Assembly (NCBI RefSeq): GCF_001021975.1
Contig: NZ_CP009928.1
Location: 930,001-994,000, forward strand
Source: Chryseobacterium gallinarum
GTDB lineage: Bacteria > Bacteroidota > Bacteroidia > Flavobacteriales > Weeksellaceae
Reading direction: 5' to 3'
Length of the DNA: 64,000 nucleotides
The notes below the pieces were generated by a model that was not told the origin of the DNA, did not search any database, and saw nothing but the letters and a program-made list of their open reading frames with translations. A program made the translations under genes and the position numbers. Shown here one piece after another: positions 17,401 through 27,000 of the stretch. Positions within the stretch are counted from its first letter, which is position 1. The number at the start of each line of letters is the position of its first letter.

Positions 17401-18546
17401 CGGTTCATACACAATTTCTACAGGATTAGCAGCTTCATCAGCTGCATTATATTCAGTAATTTTATTAACGAACTGATAGCTTGTACCATTATCAGTATAC
17501 TCTACTCCATATTTTTTAAATGGGTTTCCATTAGAAGTGACAATAATCTCTTTTAATATCTTATTCTGGTTATATTTATAACCCTGAAGGTAATTCACTT
17601 CAGTAAATCCTCTGTCACTATAATTGAATTGAATTCCGTTATAATGAGGTTTATTCAAGATTTCATTTCCTCCCCAAGCAATATAGGATATTCTCGATAC
17701 GCCGCCTGTTACTTCTCTAAAGCCCCCATTACTACCATTATATTCATAATTATAGGTAATATAATTTCCTTGTGCATCCTTCCATTTGGTAATATTATAA
17801 TCTAAAGTTGGAGTAGATCCTCCACCTATAAATCCGTCTGAGAATGTTCTTTCGTATTTGGCTTGCGAACCGTCTTCAAAAGTCACTTCCCAATAATCCG
17901 GTCCGGATATTCCCAACGTATTTCCTACAGATCTGATTTTAGCATTAGAATATTTTTCTGTATAATATTCTGCTCCATCTTTTCCATATTCACCGGATTT
18001 TAAAATTAACCTTTGTCCGTTAAAACTATAAACATCAGAATAATCCAGCTGAATTCCTTTGCTAGCTCCGTCTCTTTCAATATTCTTTGATATTCTTGAA
18101 ATTGCCGTAATTCCGGAAATATTCCAGCCATACCCCGCAATTCCATTTCCTGAACCACTGGTATATACCAAATTTACTTGCGGAGCCACACTTTTCACTC
18201 CCGGCGGTAAGGCAATAGGCAAAGTAAATTCTAATTGTCCTGTTCCGGTAACTTCTATGTTTCCCTTTGTATCATGAAAACTCTTTCCCGCAGGAGCAGA
18301 TGTTCCGTTTGGATTACCAGATCCTGCATTTGAATTTGTTGGCCCTCCGCCCGGATTTTCCGTGGCTGGACCTATTTTCGCCACAAACGGATTTGAAACA
18401 TCCGATTTGGCATGAAATCCCTGTGCCATGACCACCGTCTGCGGATCCTGTACCGTCCGCGAGGTAGATTCTGCCTGGTAGAGTATGGTCTGTGAAAAGC
18501 CCCATACCGAACACAAAGACAACATCAATGATGAGAAAAATTTCAT
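11467..18546 (-). CDS. Giant SpvB/FG-GAP/Rhs polymorphic toxin with HEYYH metalloprotease-like tip
   Basis: This 2359-residue secreted protein has the following order. A signal peptide (MKFFSSLMLSLCSVWGFSQ) is followed by a Gly/Pro/Asn-rich linker. Next is an SpvB/TcaC-like N-terminal domain (about 90-380, with LPPGVKSVAPQVNLVYTSGS). FG-GAP/VCBS calcium-type repeats follow (DFNMDGITDYLEF, DLNGDGIQDIIWL, DLDGDGKSEVLV; about 400-870), then a TcdB-middle-like segment. Many YD/Rhs repeats (about 1150-1950) lead to the Rhs core (RLYDPLLRRFLNADENIQDP, to about 2022). A Gly/Ala-rich hydrophobic stretch of about 170 residues precedes a unique tip of about 168 residues (from about 2192; DNA 11467-11973). 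The tip holds AILHEYYHVADYYSG, with HExxH at residues 2295-2299 (DNA 11650-11664), and LEERAY about 35 residues later, consistent with a gluzincin-type zinc site. Rhs shells encapsulate and deliver such tips. Target cells and cleavage activity are unknown. Confidence 0.9.
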   Translation of the reverse strand: MKFFSSLMLSLCSVWGFSQTILYQAESTSRTVQDPQTVVMAQGFHAKSDVSNPFVAKIGPATENPGGGPTNSNAGSGNPNGTSAPAGKSFHDTKGNIEVTGTGQLEFTLPIALPPGVKSVAPQVNLVYTSGSGNGIAGYGWNISGITAISRISKNIERDGASKGIQLDYSDVYSFNGQRLILKSGEYGKDGAEYYTEKYSNAKIRSVGNTLGISGPDYWEVTFEDGSQAKYERTFSDGFIGGGSTPTLDYNITKWKDAQGNYITYNYEYNGSNGGFREVTGGVSRISYIAWGGNEILNKPHYNGIQFNYSDRGFTEVNYLQGYKYNQNKILKEIIVTSNGNPFKKYGVEYTDNGTSYQFVNKITEYNAADEAANPVEIVYEPAAAGNEENSRESDVATTNTKKYGDFNMDGITDYLEFLPNPGSTPSGPVGSLIFRSSVYKSVPPVPLQYPLGSFTEAEFAKGAPIVFKKNNMVKNSVGIVIPHKLNTPSAAKSDYELQVYSVDLQNYKFNLEYTKRLSYDQYTMNDGDEDDPGYWCTYSGIMMPEFTSYDYNGDGISELLISFSRSKTCTDPDILNPVDPTVPLKTGGTLTEEPAPHILEPSIDSTNTEFTGSVQSENTENVKIINPGGITTTQYGSSILFDLDENLSSDQSIYKYEERYGTANRKVQFADLNGDGIQDIIWLNLSTGEMTRVFNIQKTETGGYTTVNVANFTGQTLSGFFHGALYGDFNGDSKVDILVPQANKSYNWNLFISDGKQLKQSYINNFIFYYSGTETISKDTHNTWFEKSCTSGVNRYFQYNTADLDGDGKSEVLVSNVLINDHQWNAHHDQEWTKTHVTVYSVNKLPGASNKGIVYNPPVGTSWPWNSIPSNDNIENTAIIETNSNINFYRTRDWKKNFNEKVIPFSNLSLNRDNQQIILMGRPDDCAGVVGCPYNHVIQYNYPYVPALARVKNIKQGGVITELVYQELNSKTDANFYKPIKKELYPYYELEQMPLSLAVSQLKQYTYAGTLIQDFRYRGFLTHFTGKGIVGFRQSARSSLYAIGKENTKIWTGQEMDPLNDGVPVKEWSIRTNDDSKVFPDDLSENNTQLLSFKSTVYKTDKLINNQVVANIPAADQSKVVTATVPVATKIKDFLTNVLTTNTISYGNYYLASQTVSSINNGFATKTTQIEYAHNPNGTGKDYYIGRLSKKTEENAAYSSTAKNIEQYTYEDNKLKTLKTSVGNDSNNYMLEDYVYDGFGNVVGKTITSNDGQTQTNKTQYDALGRFVIKKTDNLGLETNITYNDWGQILTQTDALGNTSVNTYDKWGKILTAKTNLDGITNYQYTMDDYGNATVIQYDPNGNISKKTTNKLGQEFKIVTKAFGQGQYVAKDIQYDILGRKVVETEPYFEDQSPSQWNTIEYDDSVFPAKTTLTSFTGKKVISTVAGLTTTVKEDNGYGRATTKTLDALGNVISTSDKGGVINFTYNAAGKQIKAQYAENIVTTKYDDWGRKIEFSDPSNGIYKYEYNGFGQIKKIISPKGTKEYVYNNLGQLISQKEISTVDGGQATNKTIAFTYDDKGRMISKSGTSKGKAYSSNIAYDPQGRVLSTSESSNEKYFIQKGITYDDKGRIMSYEKQLYSSGVLTKVNLENVYSAWSGDLYQVKDKNSGKVLWELKSANAKGQVLQSRLGAADVNNMYDNNGFLTSVNHSSQVKQNILQLTYSFDAIKNELKSRVTGGDFNITESFDYDDNNRLVNWTNPVTGVKTQNALLNVYDAKGRILENDQVGKIKFENSAKIYQPTGMTLNAAGIQNYTNDLIQSIVYNENNDPVFIDGEKGDVAFQYGLTSMRQRVTYGGNFSTDADGKFTKFYNEDGSFEVVRDNATGKEKHILYIGGTPYESSIIFVKNYTESNGSYKFLHKDYLGSILAISDETGNKLEQRHFDAWGNFTHLQIGNGPIETDANRIKEIANTGGLLLERGYTSHEHFMEVGIIHMNGRLYDPLLRRFLNADENIQDPYNTQNYNKYGYVMNNPLLYNDPSGEIFGLVPLLSAVIIGAFIGTVAYIVSSLITGQSITLLGIFKSTIFGAISGAVTFGIGSIFSVVKEGVQVATALADSLGKVGTVFVQAAAHGIAQGTLSLMQGGSFHQALISGALGSLGASAFGAVAKGVANSALGKIAFGAVAGGIGSELTGGNFWQGAVIGGIVAGLNHGLHEIEENNKIRNALSDPDGVPEANMDSVNSIKGEVHDLFTSDMKKYEGKAAVDIDLTTNSEFAAETKPIGGIGADTGKIGKVGITFFKQAFQSNYALGKAILHEYYHVADYYSGRATSYFLNYRKNNKALPSVNLMKYKLEERAYKFIYDLGDPTSVFKNFKKSYGY

Positions 18547-19124
18547 TGTTATTAGTTTTTATAATTAATTGAAAAATAGTTCGATAACCTTGAAAGAATA
18601 TTTAATCTTTCAATTTTAATCTGTAAATTATTCTGTTTTTACCTTTTAGTTACGTTTCTTCCAAAGACCCTTCCATCTTTTAAGGTAAAGCGAAGAATAT
18701 AAACACCCCAATCATACCCGGTCATGTTGATCTTTATCTTACGACCTAAATCCGGTGAATTCTGCTGCTGGAATTTCCAGTGGACCGTACTATGCTGGTA
18801 AAGTGAAACAGACTCTATTAATCCATCTACTTCTTCGGTCCAGTCGATGGTTAAGTAATCATTCACCGGAACAGGATAAAGTCTGATCTGTTTCCAGAAT
18901 GTTTTTTCATCAATAGCAGGCGCTTGCAGGGTAACTGTGGCTACTTTAGCCTCCTCCCGGACTGCAACTTCTTTCGGGGCAATATCCTGAGTCTTTTTTC
19001 CCGCCACATCGGTTCCTCTGTACCGTTGGTTTCCCGCTTCATCATACTTGAAATAGACTTCGGTTTGTGAAAACCCCAAAAAGCCTATCAAAAGAGAAGA
19101 GAGGGATAGTAATTTCTTTTTCAT
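18313..19124. repeat. Repeat copy A: 5' end of the Rhs gene plus T9SS-tail gene
   Basis: The first about 230 bases of the Rhs gene at 18546 and nearly all of the gene at 18639-19124 are close to identical in DNA to 27771-28004 and 28105-28590. The repeats are direct and about 9.5 kb apart. The spacer between the two genes is less conserved. This could support recombination between the two toxin loci. Confidence 0.8.
18639..19124 (-). CDS. Small secreted protein with YD motif and T9SS type A-like C-terminal domain
   Basis: This 161-residue protein has a signal peptide (MKKKLLSLSSLLIGFLGFSQ). A single Rhs-like YD motif (VYFKYDEAGNQRYRG) follows directly. A Lys/Glu-rich linker leads to a C-terminal domain of about 75 residues that fits the T9SS sorting pattern (IRLYPVPVNDYLTIDW, SVSLYQHSTV, INMTGYDWGVYILRF, DGRVFGRNVTKR). 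Only the sorting domain and a YD motif make up the mature protein, so it is not an ordinary T9SS cargo. It lies 92 bases upstream of the Rhs toxin and 2 bases downstream of the fibre-like gene. It is nearly identical to 28105-28590. A role as an anchor or export partner of the Rhs protein is a hypothesis. Confidence 0.75.
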   Translation of the reverse strand: MKKKLLSLSSLLIGFLGFSQTEVYFKYDEAGNQRYRGTDVAGKKTQDIAPKEVAVREEAKVATVTLQAPAIDEKTFWKQIRLYPVPVNDYLTIDWTEEVDGLIESVSLYQHSTVHWKFQQQNSPDLGRKIKINMTGYDWGVYILRFTLKDGRVFGRNVTKR

Positions 19125-19126
19125 GG

Positions 19127-19963
19127 TTATTTTTTTTGAAAGTTCAATAGCTGCTGGACCTGTTTCTCTAATTGATTAATCTTTTCAGACTGAGATTTCA
19201 GGGTTTTGTTCTCTTCCTGCAGCTGATTTATTTTTTTATTTTGTTCAATGGAATACAGGGTAAGTTCTTCTATTTTCTGTAATAGTTTAATCTGAAATTC
19301 GCCCACATTTACTCCTTCTTTTTCCATTACTTTTGCTGAAGCAATTTCCGGAAGATGTTTCTTTTGTTTAATATGCTTTTCGACATCTTCTAATTTGGGA
19401 AGATCATAATTGTCTTCAAATACAAAATCTGCTGTTGGGCTTAGCGTTACTTTAATTTCTTTCACCTCAAATTTTCCATTGAGTAAAGCATTTCCATTCT
19501 CTCCGTTCATAACAAAAGATTTCCCCCAATCCCAATCATTATCAGCAGTATTTCTTGGGGCAATATGAAGGGTTCTTCTTGTATCATCAGGCGTATGGAA
19601 AATCCAGGAATTACTTCCAGAACTTATAAAATCCGAAAATCTGGCATTACCATTGACATCAAGTCTGGTTAAAGGTGAGGATGTTCCTATTCCAACATCT
19701 CCATTCTCATTGACTACCAGTTTGCGATTTTGATGATCTCCTTTAGAAACTATCCATTGAGAACCGTGCAGGTCTCCGAAAAACCACCCGTTATCTCCAT
19801 TGAGGCTCTGCGTCTGAATACCTCTTGTAAAACCACCTATATCTGTATTTCTTTTTAAATACAATGTAGGTGAATAGCTTTGTACTGTAACTTCAGAAAA
19901 TGTTGTTTGTGAAAACATCAATGACGAAATCAAGACAGCTATGGCTAATAATTTTTGTTTCAT
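19127..19963 (-). CDS. Secreted fibre-like protein: variable head, conserved coiled-coil tail
   Basis: This 278-residue protein starts with a signal peptide (MKQKLLAIAVLISSLMFSQ). It has the GxVGIGTSSPLTRLDVNG motif seen in phage-tail-fibre-like and flavobacterial secreted proteins, then a beta-rich middle. The constant C-terminal module follows (FVFEDNYDLPKLEDVEKHIK, KKHLPEIASAKVMEKEGVNV, then a coiled coil to the end). The tail probably trimerises. It is close to 30795-31754 over the last 170 residues. The coding gap to the T9SS-tail gene is 2 bases, so they are co-translated. Function unknown; surface adhesion or stalk formation is inferred. Confidence 0.7.
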   Translation of the reverse strand: MKQKLLAIAVLISSLMFSQTTFSEVTVQSYSPTLYLKRNTDIGGFTRGIQTQSLNGDNGWFFGDLHGSQWIVSKGDHQNRKLVVNENGDVGIGTSSPLTRLDVNGNARFSDFISSGSNSWIFHTPDDTRRTLHIAPRNTADNDWDWGKSFVMNGENGNALLNGKFEVKEIKVTLSPTADFVFEDNYDLPKLEDVEKHIKQKKHLPEIASAKVMEKEGVNVGEFQIKLLQKIEELTLYSIEQNKKINQLQEENKTLKSQSEKINQLEKQVQQLLNFQKK

Positions 19964-20241
19964 GTTTTTTTTTGATGTTAAAAGTTGTTGTATTTAATAG
20001 CTTTCTTTTCTTTCTATTAATTCCGGAGCTTCTTATTAGAAATATATCCATAAGAGAAAGAGCCTTAATCTTTTGAAAAAGGTATATTATGCTGCATTAG
20101 TATCTGCTGTTCGCTATAATTTCAGGGGGATTATTAATAATTTTGTTCTCATAGGTTTTTGATTAGTTTTTCAGAGTGCAATTTAATAAAATCATATTAA
20201 TGGGACTAATACAAATCATTTTTCCTTTAAAAAATAAGGGC

Positions 20242-20262
20242 CCCATCTCATTATGAGGTGGG
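20242..20262 (-). terminator. Second terminator downstream of the membrane immunity-like gene
   Basis: On the minus strand CCCACCTCA pairs with TGAGATGGG around a 3-base loop, followed by a T6 run slightly downstream. Confidence 0.7.
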
Positions 20263-20317
20263 TTTGATTATTTCTGATAAGTACCAACATATTTTTTATT
20301 TGGTTTTAAATATACAA

Positions 20318-20349
20318 AGAAGCTATCCCCTTTACGGTGGATAGCTTCT
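20318..20349 (-). terminator. Terminator downstream of the membrane immunity-like gene
   Basis: AGAAGCTATCC (20318-20328) and GGATAGCTTCT (20339-20349) form an 11-bp perfect stem, 65 bases past the stop, with T-rich sequence following on the minus strand. Confidence 0.8.
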
Positions 20350-20413
20350 AAGTGTTAAGGTATAAGAAATATTATTTAATTACATAAATTTTATCCATGA
20401 TTAACATATTGAT

Positions 20414-21085
20414 TTAATGTAAAAACATAGGAATAATAAATAAATATATGACAGCAAAAATGATAATACCAATTGTTGCACTATATATTCTATACTTCAT
20501 TTGTTTATCAAAAATCTTATCCCATAAAAAACTTATCAATAAAAAATTAATAAGCATTTTAAAGGCTATTTTAAATGTTAATTCCGAGTATCTGTTTTTT
20601 GAATAACCACTCAGACTTTCAATAATAAAATTACTTATAAGATCTGAGACGTAAGTATTATACAATAAAATAGCTATAAAAGCGGCAATAAGATATCCGA
20701 TGGTTAAAAAGATACTTTTTGGCTTTACCTGATTTACTTTGTTCAAATTAACAAAAAATAAAACTCCGCCAACTATCGGGTTAATAACAGTTGAAGCCAA
20801 TATGATATCATTTTTAGAGAAAAGAATAGGATATTTTTCAGTTTCAGCACTATTCTCCAAAATATTCTGATCTACTTTAAAGTGATCATTTTCCTGACGC
20901 TCTTTGTAAGCGATCAGTTCTTCTATTCTTTTTATCTCTTCATCTGAAAACTGCACATTTCTTTCAGTTTTCAATATCTCATAAGCATACTTTACGGCTA
21001 GAGACACATACTTACTATCTTTATTTACGTATTGTAATAACCCGGATGTAGGTAATTTTCTTAATACTTCTTTTTTAACTTCCAT
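20414..21085 (-). CDS. Four-helix membrane protein, candidate immunity partner of the second Rhs toxin
   Basis: This is 223 residues from ATG 21085 (MEVKKEVLRKLPTSGLLQ). The frame runs back to 21139, but the ATG lies one base after the Rhs stop codon (TAA-A-ATG), giving tight translational coupling. A charged cytosolic region of about 90 residues is followed by four membrane helices (IILASTVINPIVGGVLFFV, SIFLTIGYLIAAFIAILLY, FKMLINFLLISFLW, IGIIIFAVIYLFIIPMFL). No known domain is recognised. Multi-helix membrane proteins are the usual immunity type against membrane-acting toxins, which matches the hydrophobic tip of the neighbour. Role inferred from position and topology. Confidence 0.6.
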   Translation of the reverse strand: MEVKKEVLRKLPTSGLLQYVNKDSKYVSLAVKYAYEILKTERNVQFSDEEIKRIEELIAYKERQENDHFKVDQNILENSAETEKYPILFSKNDIILASTVINPIVGGVLFFVNLNKVNQVKPKSIFLTIGYLIAAFIAILLYNTYVSDLISNFIIESLSGYSKNRYSELTFKIAFKMLINFLLISFLWDKIFDKQMKYRIYSATIGIIIFAVIYLFIIPMFLH

Positions 21086-21086
21086 T

Positions 21087-24000
21087 TTAAAATCCTCTAT
21101 ACATATTATAAACAGCTTGCCTCTGTATGTAACCACCAAAACGAGTCATAAAGTTATCAAAATATTTAATAGCTCTAAAATACGTTTGATCCATATAAAA
21201 TCCGATTCCTACTCCAACAGCAAATCCAACCCAGCCTCCTACTGTAGCACCATATTTGGCAGTAGCAGCTGTTGCTGCCAAGCTACCAAAATGTGCTGTA
21301 ATAAGACCTTTAGAAGTGGTTTTAACAAATCTGAATTTAAGTTCATTTTTAGTGATTCCGTTAAACTGAGACAATTTGTGATCATAAATAATGGTACCAC
21401 CCATTTCTAAATAATCAAGGACACCTATTTTTAGATTTTTTCCGAGAGGCGTTTTTTCTACCCAGTTATCTAAAATTTTAGCTAATCCTGTTTCTTCAAG
21501 TATATCTTTTGTTAATGAAGTACCGGATTTAATTTGTTCTAACTGCTTTCTTTGAGCCGGAGTTAATTTGCTGATAATTTTATCATCATCGTCATCATCG
21601 CCAAAGCCAAATGGATTCTGATCATGCATGGTATGATTTAATCCTGCAACAATTCCACCAATTATAGCACCCTGCCAGAAGTTTCCGCCAGCAAGCTCCG
21701 ATCCTATTCCACCGGAGATGGCTCCAAATAATATCTGACCAGCTGCTTTTTGTGCAAAATCTTTCGCTATAGCTCCAAATGCTGCTGCGCCTAAGCTTCC
21801 TAAGAAACCTGATGCTGCTGAAGCCAAGAAGTTTTCTCCCTGTACAGAGCTTAAGATCCCTTGTGCAATAGCGTGCGTTCCCGCCTGAATCATCACAAAA
21901 CCAATTTGTCCAACAGTTTCTTTGATCATTTGCGCGGCCGCTGTAATACATCCGCCTGCGCCGGAGAATAAACTTCCTATCCCAAATGTAACAGCTCCGG
22001 AGACGGCACCTGTAAAGGTGGCTTTAAAGGCTCCTAGTAAGTTCCATTGATCAAAGTTACCTGTTACGGCAAGACTTAATGTATACGCTGCCAGCCCGAC
22101 AGCTGCTCCAATGATAATAGCTTTTACAATAGCTGCCATAGAGATTGCAAATAGCGTCACAAGCTCTTCTCCTGTAGGATCATTAAACATTAAAGGATTG
22201 TTTAATACATATCCATATTTGTTATAGTTCTGTGTATTGGTCGGATCCTGAATATTTTCATCTGCATTTAAGAACCTTCTTAATAACGGATCATATAATC
22301 TTCCGTTCATATGAATAATTCCTATCTCTCCAAAATGTTCATGACTAGTGTAGCCTCTTTCTAATAATAAGGAAGCAGCGTTGATAACATTTTTATTAGT
22401 GATAATAGCTCCTGATCCTATTTGCAAATGAGTAAAGTTACCCCAAGCGTCGAAATGTCTCTGCTCCAGTTTATTTCCTACCTCATCACTGATGGCTAAG
22501 ATACTCCCAAGATAATCCTTATGCAAGAATTTATACGAACCTGCGGTTTCATTGTAGTTTTTCAAATAAACAATGTTACTTTCATAAGGTGTTCCCCCAA
22601 TATAAAGAACATGTTTCTCTTTACCGGTGGTGTTATCTTTTACCACTTCAAAGCTTCCGTCTTCACTGTAGAACTTCGTAAACTTCCCATCGCTGTCTGC
22701 ATTGAAATTTCCTCCGAAGGTAACTCGTTGTCTCATTTTTGTAAGACCATACTGGAATGCTACATCTCCTTTTTCACCATCAATAAATACAGGATCATTG
22801 TTTTCATTGTAAATAACGGTTTGAATCAGGTCATTATTATAATTCTGAGTTCCTGCTGCATTTAATGTCATTCCCGTTGGCTGATAGATCTTGGCAGTAT
22901 TTCCATATTTTATGGTACCTACCTGATCATTTTCCAGAATTCTTCCTTTAGCGTCATACACATTCCGGTTATTTGGCTTAGCCCCGGTTACGGGATCTGT
23001 CCAGCTTACCAGCCTGTTATTATCATCATAATCGAATGATTCTATAATGTTAAAGTCACCTGTGGTCCGTCTGCTTTTCAGCTCATTTTTAACGCCGTCA
23101 AAAGTATATCCTATATCAAGAATTCCGGATTTAACTTGTGAAGAATGATTCACTTTTGTTAAGAATCCATTGGTATCATAAGTGTTACTGATAGTGGCTG
23201 CCCCCAGTTTAGCACTAAGAATCTGCCCTTTTTCATTGGCATCTTTCAATTCCCATAAGATCTTTCCCGAATTTTTATCCTTAATCTGATACAATTCTCC
23301 GTTCCAGTCATTATAAACGTTTTCAACATTTACTTTAGTCAGGACTCCGGAAGAGTATAAGCTTTTTTCGTAAGAAACAATTCTGTCTTTTTCATCATAA
23401 GTAATTCCTTTCTGGATAAAATACTTATCATTACTGCTTTCTGATGTAGCCAAAAGTCTCCCTTGTGGGTCATATGTTGCTGTAGAACCATACGCTTTCC
23501 CTTTAGAAGTTCCATTTTTGGAAATTACTCTTCCTTTATTATCATAGGTATACGTAATTGTTTTATCGGTAGCCTGACCTCCATCCACGGTAGAGATTTC
23601 TTTTTGTGTAATAAGCTGTCCGAAGTTATTGTAAGTAAATTCTTTAGTTCCTTTAGGGCTGATTGTTTTCTTTGTCTGCCCAAATCCGTTGTATTCATAT
23701 TTATATACTCCGTTTGAAGGATCATTAAGTTCTGACTTACGTCCCCAATTGTCATATTTTATAGTGACAATATTTTCAGCGTATTGTGCTTTTATTTGTT
23801 CTCCTACCGCATTGTATGAGAAGATAACAGTTCCACCTTTGTCTGTTGTAGAAACTACTTTTCCTAATGCGTCTATAGTTTTGGTAGTGGTTCTTCCATA
23901 CCCATTAACTTCTTTTACGGAAGTAATATTTCCGGAGATATAAGACTCCATTTTTTTTCCTGTAAATGAAGTAATAAGCCCCTGGCCATCAATCTTGGCT

Positions 24001-27000
24001 AATCCTGTAGTGGTAACCTTTGTAGGATAAACAGTATCATCGTAGGTATTAACATTCCATTGAATATTAGCTGGCAATTCTCCTGATTCCTGATCAAAAT
24101 AAGGTTCTGTTTCGCGGATCTTTCTTCCTAATTTATCATATACGGTATATACTGCAATGTATTTATTGGCCCCAAAAGCTTTTGTTACTTTCTTATATTC
24201 CTGCCCCAGTCTGTTGGTATATTTCTTTGAAATATTTCCATCAGCATCATATTGAATAATTGCAATATTGGAATTTGTATCTCTTGTATATTGGTAGGTG
24301 GTAGTGCCTCCGATATTGGTTTTAGATTTTAAGAGTTTCCCCCAATTATCATATGTGTTTTCAAGGGTATTTCCAAGAGGATCAGTTTGCAATGTAATTT
24401 GTCCCCAATTGTTATAATCAATATTGGTTTCTAATCCCAGGTTATCAGTTTTCTTGATAACGAATCTTCCTTTGGGATCATATGCTGACATTGTAGTCTG
24501 TGTGATCGCATCTACACTGTTACCAACAACCTTTTTGACCACATTACCAAAGCCATCATAATCATAGGTATTCAGGACATATTCGGAATTATCCCTGTTC
24601 CATGTTTTAGATGATTTTAATAGGTTTCCATTGTATGTATATTCAACTTTTGCTGACTTGATATCTCCATACGCCTGGATCTTATCTGTTTTAGATTTTG
24701 AACGACCAATGAAATAATCAGAGCCTGTACCTGATGGATTATGATCATACTCAAAATTCGAAGTTGTTATTCCATAATTATTATTGATGTTAGAAACAAC
24801 CTGTGCTGGCAGATAATAATCGCCATAAGTAATCGTACTTGAATTGGTTACTCCTGTCAAAAATTCTTTAGTCAATGTAGTTTTAGGAACCCTTGCCGTG
24901 ACAATTTTGGCTTTGTCTACCCCACTATTGCCTGTAATGACCTGTCCGTTCAACAACTCATCTTTCAGATAGCTTATCGATTTATAATTTAAAAGCTCGT
25001 TGTTGTTTTCAGAAATATTTGCCGGGAATATCTTATTATCATCGTTAGTTTTAATAGACCATTCTTTAAGGGTTACCCCTTCATTTAAAGGATCTATTTC
25101 TGCTCCAGACCATATTTTGGTATTTTCAAAACCATCTGCATACCAGGTGGAACGCGCTGCCTGTCTGTACCCGATAACTCCTTTGCCATGTAAGTTGATA
25201 ATCAGATCCCTGTATTTAAAATCTTGTTTTCTACCTTCTTCTTTAAGTTGGGTAACAATAAAGTTCTGTGGCATATGCTCAACCTGTACGTATGGATATG
25301 TCTGAATGGTGGTAGGCTTATAGAACTGTGCTGTTGCGGTATCATTGGCATCCAATTCATTATATACGATTTCAGTTTTTATTCCTCCCTGGTTGATGGC
25401 ATAAATTCTTTCTCTGCTTTTCAGATCATAGTAACTATAGCGGTACAAATGGTTCTCTGCTTTTACAAAAAAGATATTGTCTTCTTTATTGATACGAAGT
25501 GATACATTCATCGGGATCCAATGAGAACCAATCTCGGAGTACATTCCCCATAAATCTTCTTCATACTTGGTTTCAAATTTAATATTTCCATTAGCATCAA
25601 CTCCTGTTGATTCCATAATTTTAAAGCCTCTTCTTGAGTCTATATCCTTACAACATTTGTGTGCTTTAAAGATCTGCGATTCAAAACGAACAAGATCACT
25701 TTTACCATCACCATTTAAATCTTTGGCAAAATGCCAGATAGCTGCTTGTCTACTATAAGTTTCATCAACGATCTTAGGATCTTTAGTATAATAGGAGAAA
25801 TTATTAAAATCCTGTACCCTGAAGGTTGGTGCACTACTTCCGGCAGGAAGTGTTTTTCCCGGATTCATATATAGTTTCCAATTGGATGTTTCAGTACCCT
25901 GCGGAACCATAAAGTCCATTTTACCATCCCCATTGAAATCTCCAAAAACCATCCCTGCTTTTTCTCCGTCAAAACCAATATAATTGGTCTGCATCACATA
26001 TTTATTCTCGTCATTTATTACAAAGAAATTACTATTGACCCAATTCTTTGTAACCTCTACCAGATTTTCTTTACCATCTCCATCAAAATCCATAGCTATA
26101 CCTTCTTTCAAAAGATCTCGTGGCCCGGAGCCTACCAAATAGGCATCATTTACAGAAGTATTCGGATTGAGGATATAAAAATCAAATTGGCTAGAGGATT
26201 GTGGCTGAGTAGTACTCGGATCGGGAAACCCCATTTCACCGGTTACCGGATCTATTATAGGGCCTGTATAAGGGTATATTGTGGTCATATTCTCTACAGA
26301 AAACATTACTTCTGAAAGGCCATCTCCATTTACATCTAAATCCCTGAATTCCTTAACATAAGATCTTATCTCATAATAACCGTCCATTGGATTTTCTCTC
26401 GGCTGGACATATGTTTTGTCATACAAAGATGAAGGAACAATTTTAGTCTGGTTCAGAACATATTGTCCATTATCAAGCACATATTTATCAAATTTAATCT
26501 GATTGGTTTCTTTTTTATGAGTATACAGAGACTTTACAGGTCTCATTTTATTATTTGCTAATGTAGCATTAATAGCTAAAGCACCTGTCAGATTAAGATC
26601 AGAAACCCTTACCGGATTGGCTCCAAAGAAATTATTGTAGGTAATATAAGTACCGGCAACAGTGCCCTCTATATAATCACCTTCTCTATCACAATGGCCA
26701 TAATCATCATAATCCAGACACTCATAATATCCGTCTCGTGCCGGTTGATAAAATAATAGGTCCAGGTTTCCGTCTCCGTCAAAATCAGAAATATTTTTAT
26801 TATCTAAATTTAAATTATTGGAAATTTCTGCACCCCTAATTGTCGTATTATCGATCTTCCTGTCAAATTTAATAGGATTGGCAGATTCTCCGCTGGCATT
26901 GGTTTCTGTAATGGTATCTACAAACTGATAACTGGTGTTATTATTGGTATATGCTATTTTATACGTCTTAAAAACAGTCGCATTGGTTTTAACAACAATA

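Larger units (their letters stand above)
19964..20413. other. Gene-free stretch separating the two toxin operons
   Basis: No coding frame is seen. It holds two minus-strand terminator hairpins (20318-20349 and 20242-20262). No TAnnTTTG box was found before ATG 19963, so the promoter of the second operon is unclear. Confidence 0.6.

Noticed and set aside
13950..26000. Many overlapping frames of 60-115 codons inside the two Rhs genes
   Set aside because: All lie in other frames of a continuous, domain-rich coding sequence, with no signals of their own.
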